Assembly: GCA_964442335.1 (NCBI GenBank)
Contig: CAYTZI010000008.1
Location: 1-27,502 of the forward strand
Length of the DNA: 27,502 nt
Reading direction: 5' to 3'
Source of the DNA: JBFYTX01 sp964442335
GTDB taxonomy: Bacteria; Chloroflexota; Dehalococcoidia; Dehalococcoidales; RBG-16-60-22
In this document: one piece after another, positions 7,936-14,627 of the stretch
How positions within the stretch are numbered: the stretch's first letter is position 1
Layout: each line of letters begins with the position of its first letter
The notes under the pieces: model-generated
Databases searched by the model: none
What the model was told of the DNA's origin: nothing
What the model saw: the letters and a program-made list of their open reading frames with translations, nothing else
Made by a program: the position numbers and the translations under genes

Positions 7936-8148
7936 TTGGCTAAAAAAGACGAAGCGGAAACAATAGACCTCGAGAGGCTCGTCAAGCAGATTGAAATGCT
8001 CGATAAACGCCTGGACAGCGTCGACTCCATAGTCTCAGCGGTCGCCGAGCGTGTCATGCGGCAGCCGATAACTCTTAATTTCACCTGTCCCAGGTGCGGG
8101 CAGAAGATAGAAATAGCCATCCTCGGCAGCGAGAAGCCGGGGCGTTAG
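7936..8148 (+). CDS. Small CxxC / coiled-coil protein, unknown function
   Basis: A 70-aa protein that I do not recognise as a named family. Residues 1-45 are charged and heptad-like (IDLERLVKQIEMLDKRLDSVDSIV), predicting a helix or coiled coil. Residues 48-66 (TLNFTCPRCGQKIEIAIL) form a single CPxCG zinc-knuckle-like hairpin; with only two cysteines, metal binding would need dimerisation or would be absent. The start is TTG at 7936, supported by the AAAGGACGGGG Shine-Dalgarno just upstream and by a perfect consensus promoter. That makes a real, well-expressed gene likely. bioY starts 85 nt downstream on the same strand and may be co-transcribed, though a functional link is not evident. Confidence 0.8.
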   Translation: MAKKDEAETIDLERLVKQIEMLDKRLDSVDSIVSAVAERVMRQPITLNFTCPRCGQKIEIAILGSEKPGR

Positions 8149-8233
8149 ATATCCGTATGCAGGGTTGTTCCTGTAGCGTATCCTTCCACGTGAATTCGCA
8201 GCTTTTCTGCATATCTGCAAGCAGGAGGAAAAC

Positions 8234-8866
8234 GTGACTATAGCCGCAAGAATCGACCGCGCCAGGCTGGATGTTTTCCGCTGGCGGTCCGAGTTAAGCG
8301 TCTCTAAAAAGCTGGCCCTCGCCCTGGGGGTGGCCGCCCTCACCGGGCTGCTCGCCCAGCTCAGGTTCTATCTGCCGTGGAGTCCCGTGCCCCTCACCGG
8401 TCAGACCTTCGGGGTGCTGCTGGCGGGGGTTATGCTGGGGAGCTGGTGGGGAGGCGCGAGCATGGCGCTGTACGCCGGGCTGGGCGCGGCGGGACTGCCG
8501 TGGTTCCAGGGGTGGGGCGGTGGCATGGCCTACCTGGCGGGCCCGACGGGGGGATATATCATCGGGTTTATTTTTGCCGCCCTTTTCCTGGGTTATTTTA
8601 CTGATAGATACGTAAAGGCGCGCCGCTTCCCAGCCATGCTGGGGTTAATGTTTTTCTCCAGCTTTATACTTATCTACGGTCCGGGGCTTTTACAGCTTAA
8701 TCTGTGGCTGACCAATGTCAAGGGCGAACCGGCAACGTTCGGGGAGCTGATGACCATGGGAGCGATACCGTTCATCGCCGGCGACGCCACCAAAGCGGTG
8801 ATAGCGGCGCTCATCGCGCGGGGCATCACGCCGAGAGCAGCCTACGGGAAAGAAGTAGACCGGTAG
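8234..8866 (+). CDS. bioY: Biotin transporter, BioY family
   Basis: Substrate-binding membrane (S) component of a biotin ECF transporter; BioY can also work with a shared EcfAAT module or alone. The 210-aa protein carries the family hallmarks PWSPVPLTGQTFGVLLAGVM, the glycine-rich GGMAYLAGPTGGYIIGFIFA, and the late FIAGDATKAVIAALIA segment, with about six membrane helices. The N-terminal 35 residues are a hydrophilic extension before helix 1. The start is GTG at 8234 with AGGAGG 5 nt away. No ATPase or T-component genes are next to it. No clear BirA operator was found upstream. Suggests the cell takes up biotin. Confidence 0.93.
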   Translation: MTIAARIDRARLDVFRWRSELSVSKKLALALGVAALTGLLAQLRFYLPWSPVPLTGQTFGVLLAGVMLGSWWGGASMALYAGLGAAGLPWFQGWGGGMAYLAGPTGGYIIGFIFAALFLGYFTDRYVKARRFPAMLGLMFFSSFILIYGPGLLQLNLWLTNVKGEPATFGELMTMGAIPFIAGDATKAVIAALIARGITPRAAYGKEVDR

Positions 8867-8923
8867 AGTATAAAGTTTACAGTTGACAGTTGACAGCTTA
8901 CGAAGACCTTTCACCACGCTCCG

Positions 8924-8952
8924 TTGCGTACGTAACTGAACGCTGATATAAT
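8924..8952 (+). promoter_or_regulatory. thrS promoter giving a leaderless mRNA
   Basis: TTGCGT (8924-8929), 17 nt, TATAAT (8947-8952). Only 6 nt lie between the -10 box and the GTG at 8959, so the predicted first transcribed base is the G of the start codon. No Shine-Dalgarno sequence is present. Confidence 0.75.
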
Positions 8953-8958
8953 AGCCTT

Positions 8959-10680
8959 GTGAACACGCAGCATCAACTCGATACGATGAGGCATTCCGCC
9001 TCCCACGTCATGGCGGAGGCCGTCCTCTCCATTTTCCCGGAAGCCAAGTTCGCCATCGGTCCGGCGATAGAAGACGGTTTCTACTACGACTTCGAGCTGC
9101 CACGCCCGCTGACCCCCGAAGACCTGCCGGTCATCGAGCAGAAGATGCGCGAAATCATTAAAGCCGACCTGCCCTTCAGCCACCGCGAAATCACCAAAGA
9201 CGAAGCAAAAAAGCTCTTCGCCGACCAGCCCTACAAGCTGGAGCTAATCGACGAAATAACCGATGACAAGGTTGGAATTTACCAGCAGGGCGACTTCATC
9301 GACCTGTGCCGCGGGCCCCACGTTAACTCCACCGGCGAGATAAAGGCTTTCAAGCTGACGAGCATCGCCGGAGCGTACTGGCGCGGCGACGAACATAATA
9401 CGATGCTCCAGCGCATCTACGGCGTTGCCTTCGGGTCGCAGGACGAACTTGACCAGTACCTGGCTAAAATTGAGGAAGCTAAAAGGCGCGACCACCGCAA
9501 ACTGGGCAGGGAGCTTGACCTGTTTCTCATTCCGGAGGAAATCGGGGGCGGACTGGTTATCTATACGCCCAAAGGCGGGCGCATCCGCACCGTTATCGAG
9601 GACTTCTGGCGCCAGGAGCACTTCGCCAATGGCTACGAGATTCTATATACGCCGCACATCGGGCTGAGCAAGTTGTGGGATATAAGCGGGCACCTGGACT
9701 TCTACAAGGAAAACATGTACTCGCCCATCACTATTGACGAGCAGGAATACTACCTCAAGCCCATGAATTGCCCGTTCCACATGCTCGCCTATAAATCGCG
9801 GACGCGTTCCTACCGCGAGCTGCCGCTGCGCTGGGCGGAGCTCGGCACGGTATATCGCTACGAACGCAGCGGCGTGCTCTCAGGGCTGATGAGGGTGCGC
9901 GGCTTTACCCAGGACGACGCCCATATCATCTGCACGCCGGAGCAGATGGACCCGGAAGTTACCGAGGTGCTGCGCTTTTCACTTTACATGCTGCACACGT
10001 TCGGGTTCGACAAGTTCAAGGTCTATCTCGCCACGCGACCCGCCGACGCCGTCGGCGAGGTAAAAAGGTGGGAGGACGCCCAGAAGGCCCTGCGCCGCGT
10101 CATCGAGGAAAACAATCTTGCCTACGAGGTGGACGAGGGGGGCGGCGCTTTCTACGGTCCCAAGATCGATATCAAAATCGAGGACGCGCTGGGGAGAGAG
10201 TGGCAGGCCACCACCATCCAGTTCGACTTTAATGAGCCGGAACGCTTCGACATGTTATACGTGGGGGCGGACGGCAAAGAGCACCGGCCTTACATGATAC
10301 ACCGCGCCCTGCTCGGCTCATGGGAACGGTTCTTCGGGCTGCTCATCGAACACTACGCGGGCGCCTTCCCCACATGGCTGGCACCGGTACAGGTCAAAAT
10401 CATACCCGTAGCGGACAGGCACCTGGAGTATGCTAAAAGAATACTCGACGAAATGAAGGGCCGGGGAATAAGGGCGGAGGTGGACGACCGCTCCGAGCGC
10501 ATGAACCTGAAAATCCGGCAGGCGCAGATGGAAAAGGTCCCTTACATGATAGTCGCGGGGGACAAAGAGGTGGAAGGGAATACCGTAGCCGTGCGTCGCC
10601 GGAACGGCGAGCAGCTCCCACCACAGCCGCTGGCGGACTTCATCGAGGTCCTGATAAAAGAAATCAGCAGCCGTCAGTAG
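8959..10680 (+). CDS. thrS: Threonyl-tRNA synthetase without TGS domain
   Basis: Charges tRNA-Thr and hydrolyses mischarged Ser-tRNA-Thr. The protein is 573 aa, about 60-70 shorter than E. coli-type ThrRS, because the N-terminal TGS (N1) domain is missing. The sequence starts directly at the editing domain, whose metal-like centre is intact (H12, H16, C117, H121 in RHSASH and CRGPH). The catalytic core has MNCPFHM, the motif 2 stretch (YRYERSGVLSGLMRVRGFTQDDAH) and the motif 3 region with MIHRALLGSWERFFG. The C-terminal anticodon-binding domain begins near 470 (VQVKIIPVADRHLEYAKRIL). The start GTG at 8959 is preferred: no frame or family homology is evident further upstream and the promoter ends 6 nt before it. 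Confidence 0.97.
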   Translation: MNTQHQLDTMRHSASHVMAEAVLSIFPEAKFAIGPAIEDGFYYDFELPRPLTPEDLPVIEQKMREIIKADLPFSHREITKDEAKKLFADQPYKLELIDEITDDKVGIYQQGDFIDLCRGPHVNSTGEIKAFKLTSIAGAYWRGDEHNTMLQRIYGVAFGSQDELDQYLAKIEEAKRRDHRKLGRELDLFLIPEEIGGGLVIYTPKGGRIRTVIEDFWRQEHFANGYEILYTPHIGLSKLWDISGHLDFYKENMYSPITIDEQEYYLKPMNCPFHMLAYKSRTRSYRELPLRWAELGTVYRYERSGVLSGLMRVRGFTQDDAHIICTPEQMDPEVTEVLRFSLYMLHTFGFDKFKVYLATRPADAVGEVKRWEDAQKALRRVIEENNLAYEVDEGGGAFYGPKIDIKIEDALGREWQATTIQFDFNEPERFDMLYVGADGKEHRPYMIHRALLGSWERFFGLLIEHYAGAFPTWLAPVQVKIIPVADRHLEYAKRILDEMKGRGIRAEVDDRSERMNLKIRQAQMEKVPYMIVAGDKEVEGNTVAVRRRNGEQLPPQPLADFIEVLIKEISSRQ

Positions 10681-10932
10681 CCTGAAAATTCCCGGTTTCC
10701 CTCTTTTAAACCTCCGGAAATATTGAGCAATAAACTGTTTTGTCTGTATAGGGTTGATTGTTCATACTCACCCCCTTTATCCCCCTCTCAAACACTTTAT
10801 TACTTGGTACTCGATATTTCTCTTGTTTAAGAGGGGGAGAGAACTAAAGAGGGGGCGAATTGGGAAGGAAAATCCCTCTCTTATCTCCCTTTACGAAAGG
10901 GAGACGCCAATGCCCGGAAATACAGGGTGTTT

Positions 10933-10955
10933 GAGAGGGGGCTCCGCCCCCTCTC
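10933..10955. repeat. 10-bp perfect hairpin in repeat A
   Basis: GAGAGGGGGC and GCCCCCTCTC separated by tcc. It corresponds to the 9-bp hairpin at 17847-17868 in repeat region B, where the preceding GTGTTT is also shared. Confidence 0.8.
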
Positions 10956-10964
10956 TCCTTAACT

Positions 10965-11022
10965 CCCCTCTCCAGCCATAAATATCTGTGAAGACCTCTC
11001 AACGTCTCAGGCTGGAGAGGGG
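10965..11022. repeat. 13-bp perfect inverted repeat
   Basis: CCCCTCTCCAGCC (10965-10977) and GGCTGGAGAGGGG (11010-11022) with a 32-nt AT-richer loop. It could be a MITE-like end pair or a transcribed hairpin; no T-tract follows. Confidence 0.8.
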
Positions 11023-11095
11023 TTCACCCTGAAGGGATACAGGGGTAAGGTTAGCACAGACAGCCAAAGGCAACCAGAACCCAATAAATCGGGTG

Positions 11096-11124
11096 TTGAT
11101 TTATGGAAAATTGAGCGGTATAAT
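11096..11124 (+). promoter_or_regulatory. Promoter of the EF-Tu-like mini-protein gene
   Basis: TTGATT (11096-11101), 17 nt, TATAAT (11119-11124). Predicted start near 11131, leaving a leader of about 37 nt that carries a strong AAGGAGG Shine-Dalgarno. Confidence 0.8.
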
Positions 11125-11167
11125 CCTGAATACAAGACAATATTAGCCATATCCAAGGAGGCGGGTT

Positions 11168-11422
11168 ATGCCAGAGACAGAGGTCGGCAAGGTAAGCGAC
11201 TTTTTCGCCCATCCGGTTGTCGCCGGGATCGATATGACCGGGACGCTCAAGGTTGGAGACAAGATCCACATTAAAGGGCACACCACGGATATCGAGATGG
11301 CCGTAGCTTCAATGCAGATTGACAACGTCAACGTCCAGGAGGCCGGCAGAGGAAAGTCCGTGGGCATTAAAGTACCGGAGAGGGTCAGGCCGGGCGACAT
11401 CGTCTACAAGGTAACAGATTAA
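11168..11422 (+). CDS. EF-Tu domain II-like small protein
   Basis: An 84-aa beta-rich protein of the 'translation elongation factor-like' group. The core HPVVAGIDMTGTLKVGDKIH, then GHTTDIEMAVASMQIDN and GKSVGIKVPERVRPGDIVYKV, follows the beta-barrel pattern of domain II of EF-Tu/SelB-type GTPases (promoter strand, loop, final GD-x-VYK strand). No GTPase domain is present in the protein or next to it. The start ATG has AAGGAGG upstream and a good promoter. It stands alone and converges with ribH 15 bp away. Stand-alone homologues are annotated in bacteria and archaea but, to my knowledge, without a proven role. Confidence 0.85.
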   Translation: MPETEVGKVSDFFAHPVVAGIDMTGTLKVGDKIHIKGHTTDIEMAVASMQIDNVNVQEAGRGKSVGIKVPERVRPGDIVYKVTD

Positions 11423-11437
11423 CCGGAAACCACAACC

Positions 11438-11905
11438 CTATTTTATGCCCTTTACCAGGTTCGCCATCTCGATGGCGCTCATCGCCGCGTCAAAGCCCTT
11501 ATTGCCATCCTTCGTGCCGGAGCGCTCGATAGCCTGCTCCAGCGTATCGGTGGTGATGACGCCGAATATCACCGGCACCCCCGTGCGAAGGCCAACGTTG
11601 GCGATGCCTTTCGCCACTTCGGAAGCTATGTAGTCGAAGTGCGGCGTGCCACCCCTGATCACCGCCCCCAGACAAACGACGGCGTTATATTTCCCGGTCT
11701 CCGCCATCTTCTGGGCTATCAGCGGTATCTCGAAAGAGCCGGGCGTCCAGGCTACTTCGATATCCGACTCAAGGACGCCGTGGCGCAGGAAGGCGTCTTT
11801 TGCCCCGTCAAGGAGCTTCGTGCTGAAAAACTCATTAAAGCGCGACACCACGAGACCGAACTTCAGTCCCTTGCCGATAAGGTTGCCTTCGTATACTTTA
11901 CCCAT
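11438..11905 (-). CDS. ribH: 6,7-dimethyl-8-ribityllumazine synthase
   Basis: Condenses 5-amino-6-ribitylaminouracil with 3,4-dihydroxy-2-butanone 4-phosphate, the penultimate step of riboflavin synthesis. The 155-aa protein has the substrate-binding motifs SRFNEF, WTPGSFEIP, CLGAVIRGGTPHFDYI (catalytic His in PHFDY), and GTKDGNKG near the C-terminus. Length is normal for an icosahedral-type lumazine synthase. The start ATG is preceded by AAGGAG. It is the last gene of ribE-ribBA-ribH, 17 bp after ribBA. Confidence 0.96.
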   Translation of the reverse strand: MGKVYEGNLIGKGLKFGLVVSRFNEFFSTKLLDGAKDAFLRHGVLESDIEVAWTPGSFEIPLIAQKMAETGKYNAVVCLGAVIRGGTPHFDYIASEVAKGIANVGLRTGVPVIFGVITTDTLEQAIERSGTKDGNKGFDAAMSAIEMANLVKGIK

Positions 11906-11922
11906 AGTATCTCCTTAGCTGT

Positions 11923-13140
11923 TTAGTCGTTATCATCATCCGGCACTTTGAGCAGGTGCCCGAGCTTTTTCTGCTTCGTCTTGAGATAGCGCCGATTATA
12001 TGGATTTGGTCTGGTAGTGATGGGCAACTGCTCGACGATGTTGAGTCCGTAACTCTCGAGGCCGCTCATCTTCTTGGGATTGTTCGTCATCAGGCGCATG
12101 TTATGCACGCCAAGGTCGGCAAGTATCTGCGCGCCGATACCGTAGTCGCGCTGGTCGGCTTTAAAGCCGAGGGATATGTTCGCCTCGACGGTGTCCATGC
12201 CTTTGTCCTGGAGAGCGTAGGCCTTTATCTTGTTATGTATGCCGATGCCCCGGCCCTCCTGCCTCATATAGAGGACGACGCCCCGCCCCCCCTCCGAGAT
12301 GCGCTTCATCGCCATTTCTATCTGCTCACCGCAATCGCACCGCAGGCTGTGAAAGACATCCCCGGTAAGGCACTGGCTGTGCACGCGGACCAGCACGGGC
12401 TCGTCGGTAGCCACATCGCCCATTACCAGGGCCAGATGCTCATCGGGGTCGGTGCTGGCTTTATAGGCAATGACCTTGAAGTTACCGAAAGGCGTCGGCA
12501 GTCTGGCTTCCGCCACCCGCGTGATAAGCCGTTCGTGGCGGAAACGGTAAGCAATGAGGTCGGCCACGCTGACTATTTTGAGGTCGAACCCCTTGGCGAA
12601 AGCCTCGAGCTGGGGCATCCGCGCCATGGAGCCGTCCTCGTTCATAATTTCGCAGCAGACGCCCGCGGGGGAGAAACCCGCCAGCCTGGCAAGGTCGACC
12701 GTCGCCTCGGTCTGCCCGGCCCTGACGAGCACGCCGCCGTCGCGGGCGCGGAGAGGGAACATGTGTCCCGGCATAACGATATCCTCCGGCTTGGTGGCTG
12801 GATTAACGAGCACCTGGACAGTCTTCGCCCTATCAGCCGCGGAGATGCCGGTGCTGGTGCCCTGCTTCGCCTCGACGGACACAGTGAAAGCCGTCCCGAA
12901 ACGGGAAGTGTTATTGGTTGACATCATCGGTATGCGTAGGGCATCCAGCCTTTCGCCGGTCATGGGCATGCAGATGAGCCCGCGCCCGTATTTCGCCATA
13001 AAGTTGATGGCTTCCGGCGTGACTTTCTCCGCCGCCATAACGAGGTCGCCTTCGTTCTCCCGGTCCTCGTCATCCACAACGATGACGAACCTGCCGGCTC
13101 TGATATCTTCAATTGCTTCGGGAATGGTTGCCAGCGCCAT
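11923..13140 (-). CDS. ribBA: Bifunctional DHBP synthase / GTP cyclohydrolase II
   Basis: Supplies both precursors of riboflavin: dihydroxybutanone phosphate from ribulose 5-phosphate (N-terminal RibB, about 1-200) and the pyrimidine from GTP (C-terminal RibA, about 205-400). RibB shows VVDDEDRENEGDLVMAAE and the HMFPLRARDGGVLVRAGQTE stretch. RibA shows the zinc site SQCLTGDVFHSLRCDCGEQ and MRQEGRGIGI. Both halves appear intact. Length (405 aa) is normal. A GGAGAG Shine-Dalgarno precedes ATG 13140. It sits between ribE and ribH. Confidence 0.97.
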   Translation of the reverse strand: MALATIPEAIEDIRAGRFVIVVDDEDRENEGDLVMAAEKVTPEAINFMAKYGRGLICMPMTGERLDALRIPMMSTNNTSRFGTAFTVSVEAKQGTSTGISAADRAKTVQVLVNPATKPEDIVMPGHMFPLRARDGGVLVRAGQTEATVDLARLAGFSPAGVCCEIMNEDGSMARMPQLEAFAKGFDLKIVSVADLIAYRFRHERLITRVAEARLPTPFGNFKVIAYKASTDPDEHLALVMGDVATDEPVLVRVHSQCLTGDVFHSLRCDCGEQIEMAMKRISEGGRGVVLYMRQEGRGIGIHNKIKAYALQDKGMDTVEANISLGFKADQRDYGIGAQILADLGVHNMRLMTNNPKKMSGLESYGLNIVEQLPITTRPNPYNRRYLKTKQKKLGHLLKVPDDDND

Positions 13141-13163
13141 TTATCTCTCCATATCAAGGAGCT

Positions 13164-13790
13164 TCAGTTTACCGCAAAACCGTGCTCCCGTAAAAATTCT
13201 GCGGTGATGCCCGGACTCTGCGGACCATATAGCTCAGCCACGTATTTACCGATTATGTCAACCTCTAGATTTACCACGTCGCCGAGTTTCCGATCCGCCA
13301 GGATAGTATGCTCCAGCGTGTAGCCGATAATCGCCACCCCGAAAGACCCGGCGTCCCTGGCGGTTACCGTCAGGCTCGTGCCGTCCACGGCGATAAAGCC
13401 CTTGGTGGCGATGTAGCGCATGATTTCGGGTCCAGTCTGGAACCTCATCAGGAAGGACCCGCCTTCGCGGGCAACCCGGACGACCGTTCCGGTGCCGTCG
13501 ATATGGCCCTGTACCAGGTGCCCGCCTACCTCCCCGTTGAAAGCCAGCGGCCTTTCCAGGTTGACTCCATCACCAGGTTTGAGGAGGCCAAGGTTAGTCC
13601 TGCTCAACGTTTCCGGTATTACCTCAACCGTACACGTTTCACCGTCGCCAACCGTCACGGTAAGACAGGCGCCATTGACAGCGATGCTACCCCCCTGCTG
13701 TATGCCCCGCAGGATACCGCCGGTTATGGTGAGTTTTCCCGCCGAAACGGAGACAACGCTGCCTATTTCCTGAACGATACCGGTAAACAC
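13164..13790 (-). CDS. ribE: Riboflavin synthase alpha chain
   Basis: Dismutates two molecules of 6,7-dimethyl-8-ribityllumazine to riboflavin. The N-terminus MFTGIVQEIGSV is diagnostic. Two lumazine-binding repeats are visible, each with a GxSLTV/ACLTV-type strand: INGACLTVTVGDG-like (VNGACLTV, first half) and VDGTSLTVTARDAG (second half). Length of 208 aa is normal. GAGGAG lies very close (1 nt) to the ATG; no better start is seen. First gene of the local rib operon. ribD, which usually heads such operons, is absent, and the upstream sequence does not match an FMN riboswitch. Confidence 0.96.
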   Translation of the reverse strand: MFTGIVQEIGSVVSVSAGKLTITGGILRGIQQGGSIAVNGACLTVTVGDGETCTVEVIPETLSRTNLGLLKPGDGVNLERPLAFNGEVGGHLVQGHIDGTGTVVRVAREGGSFLMRFQTGPEIMRYIATKGFIAVDGTSLTVTARDAGSFGVAIIGYTLEHTILADRKLGDVVNLEVDIIGKYVAELYGPQSPGITAEFLREHGFAVN

Positions 13791-13822
13791 ATGCTCCTCG
13801 AGAAACCTACCCGCTTAATGTC

Positions 13823-13852
13823 ATTTTAACACTTGCCATAAGACGGGCGCAA
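13823..13852 (-). promoter_or_regulatory. Candidate ribE operon promoter
   Basis: On the minus strand TTGCGC (13852-13847), 18 nt, TAAAAT (13828-13823). It is moderate in quality and lies back to back with the strong promoter at 13882-13909. Confidence 0.45.
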
Positions 13853-13881
13853 ACGCCAATCAGAGTGCCAAGATATTTTAT

Positions 13882-13909
13882 TTGACAAATAGCAAAAGAG
13901 GACTATAAT
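13882..13909 (+). promoter_or_regulatory. Strong promoter of the SnoaL-like gene
   Basis: TTGACA (13882-13887), 16 nt, TATAAT (13904-13909): both hexamers perfect. The leader of about 35 nt has an AT-rich inverted repeat (ATTATT ... AATAAT) ending just before AAAGGAGGT. Confidence 0.85.
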
Positions 13910-13950
13910 TATTATGTTTTTGTGAACAAAATAATAAAGGAGGTAATTAA

Positions 13951-14385
13951 ATGCCGGAAGATAAAGCCAGCATCATGCGCGATTTTGCCCAATCTCTGGA
14001 GGCCGGGGATGTAGAGAAATCAATGAACTTGTTTACCGATGACCCTGTCTACGACACGCCCTATGGCAATTACAAAGGTAAAGAGGCTGTCAAACAGCTC
14101 CTTACTGCCATGTCCAAGAACATGAAGGGCATGAAGGTAACCGAGAGCGGTAATGGGATAATCGTGCAGGGGGATAAAGCCTTCTTTGAGCACGCCCTCA
14201 GCGGCACTTATCAGGGTAAAAAATACGAAATGCTCGGGATATGCGCCTATGAGTTCAGCGGCGATAAGATTAAATATATGAGGACGGTCTTTGACAGGCT
14301 ACTGACCTCCCAGCAGGTAGCCCCATGGCCAGCCAGCCTCATGGTCAACATGATTGTAAACCAATCGAAAAAAGCTGTGAAATAG
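13951..14385 (+). CDS. SnoaL-like / NTF2-fold protein
   Basis: A 144-aa soluble protein with the NTF2/SnoaL alpha+beta pattern. An N-terminal helix (IMRDFAQSLEAGDVEKSMNLFTDDPVYDTP) is followed by a short helix YKGKEAVKQLLTAMSK. Beta strands follow at GNGIIVQGDKAFFEHALSGTYQGKKYEMLGICAYEF and GDKIKYMRTVFDR. This fold is used by polyketide cyclases, isomerases and binding proteins, so enzymatic activity cannot be assigned. The last 25 residues (APWPASLMVNMIVNQSKK) are an extension I do not recognise. It has a perfect-hexamer promoter and AAAGGAGGT 6 nt before ATG, implying strong expression. It stands alone, divergent from the rib genes. Confidence 0.85.
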   Translation: MPEDKASIMRDFAQSLEAGDVEKSMNLFTDDPVYDTPYGNYKGKEAVKQLLTAMSKNMKGMKVTESGNGIIVQGDKAFFEHALSGTYQGKKYEMLGICAYEFSGDKIKYMRTVFDRLLTSQQVAPWPASLMVNMIVNQSKKAVK

Positions 14386-14593
14386 GCTCCCTATTATTAT
14401 TAAATAATGATGGTATAATAGTCCCTCAGCCTTAATGGCTGGGTTAACGTGGGGCATGATAACCTATACCCCCATCCCCCACGCCTGTTATCTTTTCCCA
14501 CCCAGCCGCCCTCGTAGCATTCGCGGCTTGGCCCGTGGATATCCTTCCCCCCTCCTTATCCCCCAGGAATGAGGAGGAGAATAAATTTTGATA
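14386..14593. other. Non-coding gap after the SnoaL-like gene
   Basis: I see no gene. It contains small dyads (CAGCC ttaat GGCTG near 14429, GTGGGG ... CCCCAC near 14450-14483, GATAAC ... GTTATC nearby) and a stray TATAAT without a good -35. The dyads may form the transcript end of the upstream gene, but no T-tract follows. Confidence 0.5.
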
Positions 14594-14621
14594 TTGACAA
14601 ATATTCAGATATGAATATAAT
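14594..14621 (+). promoter_or_regulatory. Promoter with central dyad (ArsR-like operator)
   Basis: TTGACA (14594-14599), 16 nt, TATAAT (14616-14621): perfect hexamers. The spacer and -10 box hold the perfect inverted repeat ATATTC-agatat-GAATAT (14601-14618). The ATTCA/TGAAT half-sites resemble operators of ArsR/SmtB repressors. No ArsR gene is visible in the window. Promoter call strong; regulator identity is inference. Confidence 0.75.
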
Positions 14622-14627
14622 TGACTT

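Larger units (their letters stand above)
10681..11167. repeat. Hairpin-rich intergenic repeat region A
   Basis: No gene is seen in this 487-bp gap. It is rich in CCCCTCT/AGAGGGG runs of alternating strand bias. Clear hairpins are 10933-10955 (GAGAGGGGGC, tcc, GCCCCCTCTC; 10-bp stem) and 10965-11022 (13-bp perfect stem CCCCTCTCCAGCC with GGCTGGAGAGGGG, 32-nt loop). The stretch from about 10848 to 10960 matches, with differences, a stretch at 17731-17874, so this is a dispersed repeat family. The right end (from 11096) holds the promoter of the next gene. Confidence 0.75.

Noticed and set aside
8149..8233. BirA operator or riboswitch before bioY
   Set aside because: No BirA-type dyad with the expected halves; only a small GCAG/CTGC hairpin is seen.
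8880..8897. Tandem AGTTGACAGTTGACAG before thrS as promoter or regulatory repeat
   Set aside because: Short direct repeat common in intergenic DNA of many bacteria; no -10 box at proper distance, and the real thrS promoter lies downstream.
10770..11022. CRISPR array
   Set aside because: Repeats are hairpin blocks of unequal length without regular spacers, and no cas genes are present.
13791..13880. FMN riboswitch before ribE
   Set aside because: The conserved RFN blocks are not visible in the region, which is also too short.
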